A program made the position numbers and the translations under genes. Below are positions 8,080 to 14,945 of a stretch of DNA of 17,644 bases, piece after piece; the first letter of the stretch is position 1; each line of letters starts with the position of its first letter. The stretch is from the NCBI GenBank assembly GCA_023436825.1, contig JAEZHS010000750.1, forward strand, positions 1-17,644, read 5' to 3'. Under the pieces are notes generated by a model, which saw nothing but the letters and a program-made list of their open reading frames with translations, did not search any database and had not been told where the DNA came from. Origin of the DNA: Pseudomonadota bacterium (GTDB taxonomy: Bacteria; Pseudomonadota; Alphaproteobacteria; Reyranellales; Reyranellaceae).

Positions 8080-8153
8080 CCCGATTTGCTTTTCCGTGGA
8101 TGCGGCCTCGACCGCGCCGTTCGCTCTCACCTCGTGAGATACCGCAAATCGGG
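8080..8153 (-). promoter_or_regulatory. structured leader / inverted-repeat element upstream of SDR gene
   Basis: CCCGATTTGC (8080-8089) and GCAAATCGGG (8144-8153) are perfect 10-bp reverse complements, 10 nt upstream of the SDR start at the near end. Two smaller hairpins lie between them: GCGG (8102-8105) / CCGC (8112-8115), and TCTCAC (8125-8130) / GTGAGA (8134-8139). Read as minus-strand RNA, this is an outer stem enclosing two hairpins, and its 3' arm runs directly into the GGGGAGAAG ribosome binding site. It could be an RNA switch, a pair of operator half-sites, or chance. It matches no riboswitch class I know. No transcription start is visible. Confidence 0.4.
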
Positions 8154-8179
8154 TCCTGTCCGCCAATGTCCAGCGGACG

Positions 8180-8584
8180 CTATTTGAGCCAGAGCGTCAG
8201 CGGCACGGCCCGCCGGTCCGGGCACTTCAACGAGCCGGCATAGGAATTCGAAAGCCGCCCGCTGTAGGAGCATTCGACGCCGTTGAGGAGCAAGGTTGCC
8301 ATCATCCGGGAGGACGACGCCCCCGACAGGCGAACACGGATTTCGCCGGTCTTTTCCTCAGGCCCGTCCTGAGTGCAGTAGCCGACGTGCCGCATCTTCA
8401 CCGGTCCGACGAATTCCTTCAGTTGGTCGGAACTCGTCGCCGTGACTGTTGCCGTCAGTTCCCATTCCCCAAGCACGCCGGCATACCCATTGAGTTCCAG
8501 GGAATCGGCGCCCGCTGTCGTCGCAAGGCAACTTGCCGCCACCGCAAGCACCCACGCGCTCACGACGGATGGCCTGGCGCTCAT
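8180..8584 (-). CDS. small secreted cysteine-containing protein of unknown function
   Basis: The protein has 134 residues. Its ATG (8584-8582) overlaps the TGA of the upstream TPR gene in an ATGA arrangement, so translational coupling is likely and fixes the start. Residues 1 to about 26 (SAWVLAVAASCLATTAGADS) form a Sec signal peptide. The mature domain of about 108 residues is beta-rich (GVLGEWELTATVTATS, GEIRVRLSGASSSRMMATLLLNG) with three cysteines at YCTQDG, VECSYSG and LKCPDRR. The opening LNGYAGVLGEWEL followed by repeated strand-like segments suggests a small beta-barrel or sandwich, but I recognise no named family. Location is probably the periplasm or cell surface. Its constant partner here is the exported TPR protein. 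Confidence 0.75.
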   Translation of the reverse strand: MSARPSVVSAWVLAVAASCLATTAGADSLELNGYAGVLGEWELTATVTATSSDQLKEFVGPVKMRHVGYCTQDGPEEKTGEIRVRLSGASSSRMMATLLLNGVECSYSGRLSNSYAGSLKCPDRRAVPLTLWLK

Positions 8585-10173
8585 TGATTCTTCGCCAGGA
8601 AAACGCGTGCCTCGGCGATCTCGGCCCGGTCCTCGTCGGCACCGGCCGCGATCTCCATCACCTTGGCGAAGTACTGCTTCGCTTTCGCCTGATCGCCGGC
8701 CTTCTCGGCGGCCTTCGCGGCTCCGACATAGGCGCCGAGCCGGTTGGGCTCCTTCCTGAGCGTCGCTTCGAAAGCGACCAGCGCTTCCGGAGCCTGTCCA
8801 CGCTCCAGCAGCATGACGCCGTAGAGCTCACGTGCTGGCCTGGGAACACCAGGCGTGACGGGATGCTTCTCGGTCTTGTCCTCGGCGTCGGCGGCAGCGC
8901 TCATCGCCGTCAGCGCTCCCGGGTAGTCGCCCTCGGCATAGAGCACCCAGGCAGTCGCGACTTGTCGCTGAATGTCGACCTGCTCGGACCAATAGGCGTC
9001 CTTGGCGTCGCGCAGCTTGTCGCGCAGCTCGGCAAGTTTCGCGATATCGGCCTTGGCGACTTCGCGCTCACCCAGGCGCGCCGCGCCGAACGCGCGTGCC
9101 ATGTGCGTGATCGCCTGTACCTGGGGAAGCGGACTCGGCCGGACTTCAAGCGTTGCCGCTGCCTTCCAATCGCTGCGTTCGATGGCGTAGCGAGCCGGAG
9201 AAGCGGCCAGCGCATACGGTCCTCCCAGGTAGACCTCTGGGAAACCCTTGACCGTCAGCATCTCGTCGATGACGGCCTTGGCCTTGCGATCCTGCCCGAG
9301 CTGCAGGTTGGCATAGACAAGGTAGTCCATGGCATGCAGCTGATCGCCGGCTTCGCCGTCCTCCTTCGCGACGCGCGCCGACTCGACGTTCGAGGTGATC
9401 GAATCATCCCAGTAGCCGAGGCGCGTGAAGATATGTGACGGCATGTGCTGGGCATGGGCAGCCGCCGGCGCGATCTTGGCGTAGCGACGCGCAGCATCCA
9501 GACCTTTGTCGGCGATCGCCGGATAGTCGTAGAGGTGAATCAGGTAATGCGCCACGCCAGGATGGTTCGGCTGACGCTGGAAGATCGGCTCCAGCAGCGC
9601 GCCGCCCTTGAGCTGGTTGGCGTAGGTCTTATCGGCGGGCGAGGCCGAGGTGTTGAGGGCAAGCGCGTAGTGGATCGCCGCTTCATCATCGTCGGGATAG
9701 CGCAGCGCGAGCTGTTCCATGGCCTTGGCATAGGCGACGTTGCGCGTGCGGTGGTCGATCTTGTCGTAGTCGGTGTACATGACCAATAGCGCATCGAGAT
9801 AATCACGTTCCCGCTGGGTCTTGGCGCCGATGCTCTTACCCTTCGTCGCCGCGGCCAGGCCTTCGGCGAGGTTGTTCGCGGGTGGCGGCAGGTGGGGATT
9901 CCACAGCAGGCTGAGGGCGATGCCCCAATAGGCGATCCCGCATTCAGGGTCCTTCTTCAGGGCATCCTCGAAGGTCTTTTGCGACGCGCGGTACCAGAAG
10001 GAATGCTGATAGAGCATTCCCAGGTCGAACAGCTTCTGCGCTTCCGAATTGCAGGAAGTCGCAAAATGGACGGTACCGAGATCGTTTGTCGCCTGGGCAG
10101 AAGCGGGTTGGCTGAGTGATGTCGCCGACATCATCACGGCTGCAATGGCGAGTGTCCGGGGGATCGTTGACAT
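8581..10173 (-). CDS. exported tetratricopeptide repeat protein
   Basis: The protein has 530 residues from ATG 10173, chosen for GGGAG about 7 nt upstream and for the signal peptide it exposes (TLAIAAVMMSATSLSQPASAQA, residues 7-28). An upstream in-frame ATG at 10227 would bury it. Mature TPR-like helices begin at AQKLFDLGMLYQHSFWYRAS and FEDALKKDPECGIAYWGIAL. The centre holds a His-rich stretch, AHAQHMPSHIFTRLGYWDDSI. The C-terminal third has clear TPR units: LYGVMLLERGQAPEALVAFE, LRKEPNRLGAYVGAAKAAEK and AGDQAKAKQYFAKVM. This resembles a widespread proteobacterial family of exported TPR proteins of about 550 aa with no assigned biochemical role. It is probably periplasmic and used for protein-protein contacts. 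It overlaps the next gene by 4 nt, so the pair is an operon. Confidence 0.88.
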   Translation of the reverse strand: MSTIPRTLAIAAVMMSATSLSQPASAQATNDLGTVHFATSCNSEAQKLFDLGMLYQHSFWYRASQKTFEDALKKDPECGIAYWGIALSLLWNPHLPPPANNLAEGLAAATKGKSIGAKTQRERDYLDALLVMYTDYDKIDHRTRNVAYAKAMEQLALRYPDDDEAAIHYALALNTSASPADKTYANQLKGGALLEPIFQRQPNHPGVAHYLIHLYDYPAIADKGLDAARRYAKIAPAAAHAQHMPSHIFTRLGYWDDSITSNVESARVAKEDGEAGDQLHAMDYLVYANLQLGQDRKAKAVIDEMLTVKGFPEVYLGGPYALAASPARYAIERSDWKAAATLEVRPSPLPQVQAITHMARAFGAARLGEREVAKADIAKLAELRDKLRDAKDAYWSEQVDIQRQVATAWVLYAEGDYPGALTAMSAAADAEDKTEKHPVTPGVPRPARELYGVMLLERGQAPEALVAFEATLRKEPNRLGAYVGAAKAAEKAGDQAKAKQYFAKVMEIAAGADEDRAEIAEARVFLAKNQ

Positions 10174-10406
10174 GGTGGGCTCCCTGTCGATGGATGACGA
10201 CAGGCCATGAGGGCCGATCAGGCACAATGAAGCCTATGCCTGTCGTTGCACGCCGTCCACGGCAACTCGTTAAAGTAGCGCCGGGCATAGTGCTGCCACA
10301 AAAATGCCACGCCAACTTCGGCCACCGGTCCTTGGATAGAACGCCCGCTAATTGAGGAGTATGATTTCGTTCACCCGAACCGGCGGGAAAGCCGGGGGGA
10401 GGAAAC
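10174..10406. promoter_or_regulatory. divergent intergenic region with promoter candidate and inverted repeat
   Basis: This 233-bp gap separates the TPR gene (minus) and an amidohydrolase gene (plus). A plus-strand sigma70-like candidate is TTGCAC at 10246-10251 and TTAAAG at 10270-10275, 18 nt apart. ACGACAGGC (10197-10205) and GCCTGTCGT (10238-10246) form a 9-bp inverted repeat that could be an operator for either gene. An ATG at 10361 is preceded by GAGGAG only one nt away and opens a frame antithetic to the amidohydrolase, so I do not call a gene there. All regulatory calls here are inference. Confidence 0.3.
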
Positions 10407-11528
10407 ATGGCCCGCAAGTACGACGTCATCGATGCCGATGGGCATGTGCTGGAACCGTTCACGCTGTGGAACGACTACATGGATCCGCAGTATCGCGAGC
10501 GCGCGCCCAAGCTGGTCAAGGACAAGGACGGCAAGGAGAAGCTGTTGCTCGAGGAGAAGATCCTCGGCAGCAAGGCAGGCTTCGGCGGCATCGGCGGGGT
10601 CGGCGCGCGGCAAGGTGCCGTTGCTGCCGACGCCATGGAATACAAGGATGGACGCAAGGGCGGCTTCGACCCGCACGCGCGCATTCCCGACATGGATCTC
10701 GACGGCATCGATGCGGCATTCCTCTATCCGAGCCTTGGCCTGTTCGCGGGCTCGGTACGCGATCCCGCTTTTGCCGCCGCCATGTGCCGGGCGTACAACC
10801 GCTGGCTCGCCGACTACTGCAAGCCCTACCCCGACCGCCTGTTCGGCATCGCCATGCTGCCGATGCAGTCGATCGACGCGGCAATCCAGGAGATGACCTT
10901 TGCCCGCGAGGAGCTTGGCTTCCGCGGCGGCTTCCTGCGGCCCAATCCGTACAACGACCGCAAGCTGCACGATCCGGACTACGAACCGTTCTGGAGCGCG
11001 GCGGAAGAGCTCGATTTCAGCATCGGCATCCACGAGGGCGGCAACAGCGGCATGCCGACGGTCGGCGTCGATCGCTTCGACGGCCGCGGCGCGCAGCACA
11101 TCATCTCGCACACCATGGAGATGATGCTGGCGGCGATGAGCTTCATCTGGGGCGGCGTCTGCGAGCGCCATCCGAAGCTGCGCGTCGGTTTCCTCGAATC
11201 GGGCGGCGGCTGGATCGCGCCCTGGCTCGACCGCATGGACCGCCACTTCGACGACAAGGGCTTCAACGACTCCGGTCTCAGCATGCGGCCGAGCGACATC
11301 TTCCGGCGCAACTGCTGGATATCGTTCGAGCCGGTCGAAGGCTCGATTGGCGCGCTGGCCGAGTACATCGGCCCGCACAAGATCCTATGGGCCACCGACT
11401 ACCCTCACCGTGACGGATTCTTCCCGGGTGCGCCGGAGATGCTGAAGGAGCGGATGAAGGGCCTGTCTACCGAGGCCCAGCACAAGGTCATGGCCGGCGG
11501 CGCGATGGGGTTCTATGGGCTCAACTAA
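10407..11528 (+). CDS. amidohydrolase family protein (PF04909-type TIM barrel)
   Basis: The protein has 373 residues and starts at ATG 10407 with GGGGGAGGAA ending 3 nt before it. The N-terminus VIDADGHVLEP gives D11-G12-H13, a reduced form of the D-x-H-x-H metal motif. Further likely ligands or active-site residues are H209 in GIHEGG, H231 and H235 in HIISHTMEM, and D331 in the ATDYPHRD segment that ends the barrel. A conserved FLESGGGWIAPWLDRMDRH stretch lies between them. This pattern is typical of the amidohydrolase_2 group, which contains hydrolases and metal-dependent decarboxylases of aromatic or unsaturated acids. The substrate is unknown. There is an inserted charged and glycine-rich segment (KDKDGKEKLLLEEKILGSKAG and following) after the first strand. 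It converges on a second amidohydrolase of another subfamily across a palindrome-rich gap. Confidence 0.9.
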   Translation: MARKYDVIDADGHVLEPFTLWNDYMDPQYRERAPKLVKDKDGKEKLLLEEKILGSKAGFGGIGGVGARQGAVAADAMEYKDGRKGGFDPHARIPDMDLDGIDAAFLYPSLGLFAGSVRDPAFAAAMCRAYNRWLADYCKPYPDRLFGIAMLPMQSIDAAIQEMTFAREELGFRGGFLRPNPYNDRKLHDPDYEPFWSAAEELDFSIGIHEGGNSGMPTVGVDRFDGRGAQHIISHTMEMMLAAMSFIWGGVCERHPKLRVGFLESGGGWIAPWLDRMDRHFDDKGFNDSGLSMRPSDIFRRNCWISFEPVEGSIGALAEYIGPHKILWATDYPHRDGFFPGAPEMLKERMKGLSTEAQHKVMAGGAMGFYGLN

Positions 11529-11536
11529 GTCTTGCC

Positions 11537-11561
11537 GGAGCACGGACCTCCAGGTCCGCTC
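11537..11561. repeat. intergenic palindromic repeat, copy 2
   Basis: Core CGGACCT (11543-11549), centre CC, AGGTCCG (11552-11558), flanked by GGAGCA on the left and CTC on the right. On the opposite strand copy 1 reads nearly the same (GGAGCGCGGACCTCCAGG and following). It begins 9 bp after the stop of the plus-strand amidohydrolase and directly abuts the compound palindrome at 11561-11645. Confidence 0.6.
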
Positions 11562-11645
11562 ATGGTCTTCCTCTTTCGGACCGCGCGCATCCTGCGCGCT
11601 CATGATTCATGAGCGAGTTGGAAGCTCGCGGTCCGGAAGACCATG
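11561..11645. repeat. compound nested palindrome between convergent genes (REP/BIME-like)
   Basis: The outer arm CATGGTCTTCC (11561-11571), after a 5-nt interruption, continues as CGGACCGCG (11577-11585). It is the reverse complement of CGCGGTCCGGAAGACCATG (11627-11645). Inside lie three smaller palindromes in a row: GCGCGCA-TCC-TGCGCGC (11583-11599), GCTCATGATTCATGAGC (11598-11614), and GCGAG (11613-11617) / CTCGC (11625-11629). The element fills most of the 131-bp gap between convergent stops (11528 and 11660). It could fold on either strand, and may protect both transcript ends or terminate both transcripts. It has the look of a dispersed chromosomal repeat, but I cannot count genome copies. 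Confidence 0.6.
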
Positions 11646-11659
11646 ACGCGCCCTCCCAG

Positions 11660-12751
11660 CTACTTGATTCCCAGCAGCTTCGCCGCCGTGCCGCCAAGGA
11701 TGGCGACGCGCTGCTCGTCGCTGAGGCCGGGCGTGCTCAGCACGAGGTCGATCTCGGTGCTGGTCCACGGGAACGGGTAGTCGGTGCCGATCATGATCTG
11801 GCCGGGGCCGGTCTCGGCGATCAGATGGCGCAGCGCCTCGGGCGTGAACACGATCGTGTCGAAGAAGAGCTGGCCGTCCTTCAAGTAGGCCGTCGGCTTC
11901 TTCTTGGGCAGCGGGCCGACGCGGTTGGGGAAGGTGCGGATCACGGCGTCGGAACGGTTGGCGTAGGACGGCAGGAAGCCGCCGCCGTGCGCCGCGCAGA
12001 TCTTCAAGCCCGGGAAGCGGTCGAGCGTACCCTCGAAGATCAGGTGCGACAGCGCGATCGTGGTCTCCAGCGGGTTGCCGATGGTGTTGGTCAGAAGCCC
12101 GCTGCCGCCCAGCCGGCCGCTTGGCTCGAGTTCGCGCGTGCCGAGCGGATGCATGAAGACCAGCACGCCCAGCTCCTCGCACTTGGCCCAGAACGGATGG
12201 AAGCGGGGATTGGCGAGCTCTTCGCCAGCGACGCTGCCGCCGACGCCGACGCCGCGGAAGCCGAGCTTCTTGACGGCATGCTCGACCTGCTCGGCGGCAA
12301 GCTCGGGATGCTGCAGGGCGGCCGTCGCGAAGGCGACGAAGCGGTCGGGATTGGCGGCACAGAACTCCACCAAGGTCTCGTTCTGGATCCGGATCAGCTC
12401 GGCCGCGACGTCGCGCTCGGCCCGGTACCAATAGGGATTGATGCTGAGCGCCTCGACGTCGATACCCTGCGCGTCCATGGCGGCGATCCGCGTGCTGGTG
12501 TCGTCCATCAGGAGGCCGGGCGCCTCCAGCGGATGCTTGACCAGCGCCATCGCCTTGGGGACACAGCAATGGGCGTGCACGTCGATGGTCTTGACCCGCT
12601 TGCCGTTGACGACGACCTCGCGCCGCCGCGGATGGGCATGGTCGTGATCGTGCGCCTGCGCGCCTGCCGTCGCCGCGCTCTGCATCTCGCAGCCCGTGAA
12701 CATGACGCCGCCAGCGGGAGGGCTCGGAACGAAATCCCCGGTCAAAGACAT
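11660..12751 (-). CDS. amidohydrolase family protein, ACMSD-like
   Basis: The protein has 363 residues from ATG 12751, which has GGGGAG 6 nt upstream; an in-frame ATG at 12757 lies only 1 nt from that site. Metal ligands are clear: H59-x-H61 in IDVHAHC, H201 in FMHPLG, H255 in AAHGGGF and D324 in GTDYPF. The order and the H201-H255-D324 spacing fit the zinc site of the aminocarboxymuconate-semialdehyde decarboxylase (ACMSD) branch, which decarboxylates or hydrolyses aromatic and muconate-type acids. The N-terminal 45 residues are odd. PPAGGVMFTGC resembles the end of a signal sequence, but there is no twin arginine or basic start, and a His-rich patch AHDHDHAHPRRR follows. The substrate is unassigned. 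It is divergent from the LOG gene with only 41 bp between starts. Confidence 0.9.
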   Translation of the reverse strand: MSLTGDFVPSPPAGGVMFTGCEMQSAATAGAQAHDHDHAHPRRREVVVNGKRVKTIDVHAHCCVPKAMALVKHPLEAPGLLMDDTSTRIAAMDAQGIDVEALSINPYWYRAERDVAAELIRIQNETLVEFCAANPDRFVAFATAALQHPELAAEQVEHAVKKLGFRGVGVGGSVAGEELANPRFHPFWAKCEELGVLVFMHPLGTRELEPSGRLGGSGLLTNTIGNPLETTIALSHLIFEGTLDRFPGLKICAAHGGGFLPSYANRSDAVIRTFPNRVGPLPKKKPTAYLKDGQLFFDTIVFTPEALRHLIAETGPGQIMIGTDYPFPWTSTEIDLVLSTPGLSDEQRVAILGGTAAKLLGIK

Positions 12752-12792
12752 TGGCATTCTCCCCTCTGTTGATCTCCCTCTACACTGCGATC

Positions 12793-13611
12793 ATGACGGA
12801 CAACGAGCTTCAAAGGCAAAGCGCCTCCTACCGACTGGCCGCATTGGATGAGGATTTCATCCTGGGTGATTCGACACGCGGCGTTCGCTTCCTCCTCGAA
12901 TACGCCAAGGCCGAGGACCTGCTGCGGAAATGGGGGGTCATTTCGACCATCGTCGTGTTCGGCAGCGCGCGCACCAAGCCGGCCATCGAAGGCGATCCGC
13001 GCCAGGCGGCGTCGACGCCTTCGCCCGCCGTGATGTCGCGGCAGCTCGAGCGCGCAGCACACTGGTACGAACAGGCGCGGCGCTTCGGGCGCATCGCCTC
13101 GGAACGCGGAGGCGCCCTCCTCAGCCGCCGGGCGGGCCGGCGCAACGTGATCGCCACCGGCGGCGGCGGCGGCATCATGGAAGCCGCCAATCGCGGCGCG
13201 TCGGAAGCCGGCGCTCCGTCGATCGGCTTCAACATCCGCCTGCCGAAGGAACAGGAACCCAACGCCTACTCGACTCCCGAGCTGACCTTCCAATTCCACT
13301 ACTTTGCGATGCGGAAGATGCATCTCGCGATGCGCGCCGCTGCCCTGGTCGTCTTTCCCGGCGGCTTCGGCACCCTGGACGAGCTGTTCGAGATCCTGAC
13401 CCTGGTGCAGACCGGCAAGATGCCGCGCACCCCCATCGTGTGCTTCGACCGCGCCTACTGGAGCCGCGTCATCAACTTCGACGCGTTGCTTGAAGCGGGC
13501 ATGATCACGACGACCGACCTCGACCTCTTCAGCTATGCCGACGATGCGGAAGAAGCCTGGAAGTGCCTGGTCGAACGCGGCCTCGAGACCGAGGTGCCGC
13601 CCGACGACTAG
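12793..13611 (+). CDS. LOG family protein (cytokinin riboside 5'-monophosphate phosphoribohydrolase-like)
   Basis: The protein has 272 residues from ATG 12793. The ribosome binding site is weak, but the start fits the family N-terminus and avoids overlap with the divergent gene. The Rossmann-like fold shows VISTIVVFGSAR near residues 49-60, then GGGGGIMEAANRGASEAG (G123 onward), and the family signature PGGFGTLDE (P189-E197). These are the LOG/'lysine decarboxylase-like' motifs (GGGxGIME and PGGxGTxxE); the enzymes cleave nucleoside 5'-monophosphates, classically releasing free cytokinin base from its ribotide. This is the longer bacterial form, with an insertion around residues 68-115 rich in R and A (SRQLERAAHWYEQARRFGR). 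It lies 54 bp upstream of the nitrile hydratase genes on the same strand and could share their transcript. True cytokinin activity is not provable from sequence. Confidence 0.9.
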   Translation: MTDNELQRQSASYRLAALDEDFILGDSTRGVRFLLEYAKAEDLLRKWGVISTIVVFGSARTKPAIEGDPRQAASTPSPAVMSRQLERAAHWYEQARRFGRIASERGGALLSRRAGRRNVIATGGGGGIMEAANRGASEAGAPSIGFNIRLPKEQEPNAYSTPELTFQFHYFAMRKMHLAMRAAALVVFPGGFGTLDELFEILTLVQTGKMPRTPIVCFDRAYWSRVINFDALLEAGMITTTDLDLFSYADDAEEAWKCLVERGLETEVPPDD

Positions 13612-13665
13612 GATGTCGGGCGCCGGTGGGCTACGATGACGGACGGTTCACCGGAGTTCTCTTGC

Positions 13666-14292
13666 ATGGCTGACCACGATCACTCCCACGAGCATGGCTC
13701 GGAGCTGTCCGAGACCCAGCTGCGCGTGCGCGCGCTGGAAACCATCCTGACCGAGAAGGGCTACATCGACCCCGCGGCCCTCGACGCCATCGTCGAGACC
13801 TACGAAACCAAGGTCGGGCCGCACAACGGCGCCCACGTCGTCGCCAAGGCCTGGGCCGATCCCGCCTTCAAGCAGGCGCTGCTGAAGGACGCCACCGCCG
13901 CCGTCGGCACGCTGGGCCATGTCAGCCCGGTCGGCGATCACCTGGTCGCCGTCGAGAACACCCCACAGCGCCACAACATGATCGTCTGCACGCTGTGCTC
14001 CTGCTATCCGTGGGAAATGCTTGGCCTGCCGCCGGTCTGGTACAAGTCGGCGCCCTACCGCTCGCGGGCGGTCAAGGATCCGCGCGGCGTGCTGGCCGAC
14101 TTCGGCGTCAAGCTGGCCAAGGAAACCGAGGTCCGCGTCTGGGATTCGACGGCGGAGACGCGCTTCCTGGTGCTGCCGATGCGACCCGCCGGCACCGAGG
14201 GCTGGAGCGAGGAGCGACTGGTCGACCTCGTCACCCGCGATTCGATGATCGGCACCGGGCTCGCGCTGACGCCGGCGGAGGTCGCCAAATGA
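13666..14292 (+). CDS. nitrile hydratase subunit alpha, cobalt type
   Basis: The protein has 208 residues; start ATG 13666 has GGAG 9 nt upstream (an in-frame ATG at 13636 lacks this). The metal-binding loop V107-C108-T109-L110-C111-S112-C113 is intact. Thr after the first Cys, plus Tyr after the last, is the cobalt-type pattern (iron types have Ser). The cysteines supply thiolate ligands and are oxidised to sulfinic/sulfenic acid in mature enzymes. Family segments [20 protein letters not shown] and [22 protein letters not shown] are present. The N-terminus [13 protein letters not shown] is His-rich, as in several cobalt-type alpha subunits. One difference from the common form is [10 protein letters not shown], where Pro usually follows YPW. 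With the beta subunit it hydrates nitriles to amides in the cytoplasm. Its TGA overlaps the beta ATG (ATGA), so expression is coupled. No amidase is in view. Confidence 0.96.
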   Translation: MADHDHSHEHGSELSETQLRVRALETILTEKGYIDPAALDAIVETYETKVGPHNGAHVVAKAWADPAFKQALLKDATAAVGTLGHVSPVGDHLVAVENTPQRHNMIVCTLCSCYPWEMLGLPPVWYKSAPYRSRAVKDPRGVLADFGVKLAKETEVRVWDSTAETRFLVLPMRPAGTEGWSEERLVDLVTRDSMIGTGLALTPAEVAK

Positions 14293-14945
14293 ACGGCGTG
14301 CACGACATGGGCGGCATGGACGGCTTCGGCAAGGTCGAAGCCGAAAAGAACGAGCCGCCGTTCCACGAGAAGTGGGAAGGCCGCGTGATGGCCATGCAGC
14401 GGTCGATGGGCTACGCCGGCGCGTGGCACATCGACGACGGCCGCTACGCCCAGGAGACCCTGCCGCCGCGTACCTACCTCGCAGCCTCCTATTACTGGCG
14501 CTGGGCGCTCGGCATGGAGAAGAACCTGCTGGAGCGCGGCCTGGTGGGCGAGGACGAGTTCAAGGCCGGCCATTCCCTGCGCGCGGGAAAGAAGCTGGCG
14601 CGCAAGCTCACCAAGGAAGTGGTGGACGCCGGCATGACGCGCATGTCGTTCTTCCGGCAGCAGCAGGGCCCTGCCCGCTTCAAGCCAGGCGATCGCGTGC
14701 GCACCGTGAACATCAATCCGCTGACGCATACCCGCCTGCCACGCTATGCGCGCGACAAGGTGGGCACGGTCGAGTTGATCCACGGCTGCCATGCCTATCC
14801 GGATTCAGTCGCCAGCGGGCGCGGCGACGATCCGCAGTGGCTGTACACCGTCGTGTTCGACGGCCGCGAGATCTGGGGACCGGACGCCGATCCGACTCTC
14901 ACGATCTCGATCGACGCCTTCGAGCCCTATCTCGAGCCGGCATGA
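14289..14945 (+). CDS. nitrile hydratase subunit beta
   Basis: The protein has 218 residues; ATG 14289 overlaps the alpha stop in ATGA. The N-terminus [16 protein letters not shown] is the hallmark of beta subunits (usually MNGxHDMGGMHGFGPV, so H to D and P to K differ). It is followed by the helical [15 protein letters not shown] and [22 protein letters not shown] segments. The C-terminal half is the SH3-like barrel: [42 protein letters not shown], and [14 protein letters not shown]. It packs on alpha to form the heterodimer and shapes the active-site channel. Its own stop overlaps the accessory-protein start (ATGA at 14942-14945). The identification is firm; only the substrate range is open. 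Confidence 0.96.
   Translation: MNGVHDMGGMDGFGKVEAEKNEPPFHEKWEGRVMAMQRSMGYAGAWHIDDGRYAQETLPPRTYLAASYYWRWALGMEKNLLERGLVGEDEFKAGHSLRAGKKLARKLTKEVVDAGMTRMSFFRQQQGPARFKPGDRVRTVNINPLTHTRLPRYARDKVGTVELIHGCHAYPDSVASGRGDDPQWLYTVVFDGREIWGPDADPTLTISIDAFEPYLEPA

Noticed and set aside
7293..8243. Plus-strand frame opposite the SDR
   Set aside because: The minus strand carries the complete SDR motif set; this frame has none.
10352..11413. Plus-strand frame with GAGGAG before ATG 10361
   Set aside because: The purine run is one nt from the ATG, and the frame is out of register with the clearly coding amidohydrolase frame; its translation is Arg-rich noise.
12650..12665. His-rich patch as evidence of a metal-transport gene
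   Set aside because: The residues belong to the N-terminal tail of the amidohydrolase; there is no transporter or chaperone domain around them.
11609..12772. Plus-strand frame of 387 codons opposite the ACMSD-like gene
   Set aside because: Mirror of the amidohydrolase coding strand, and begins inside the palindrome array without a ribosome binding site.
14055..14792. Minus-strand frame of 245 codons opposite nitrile hydratase alpha/beta
   Set aside because: Crosses the alpha-beta junction and has no domain; shadow.
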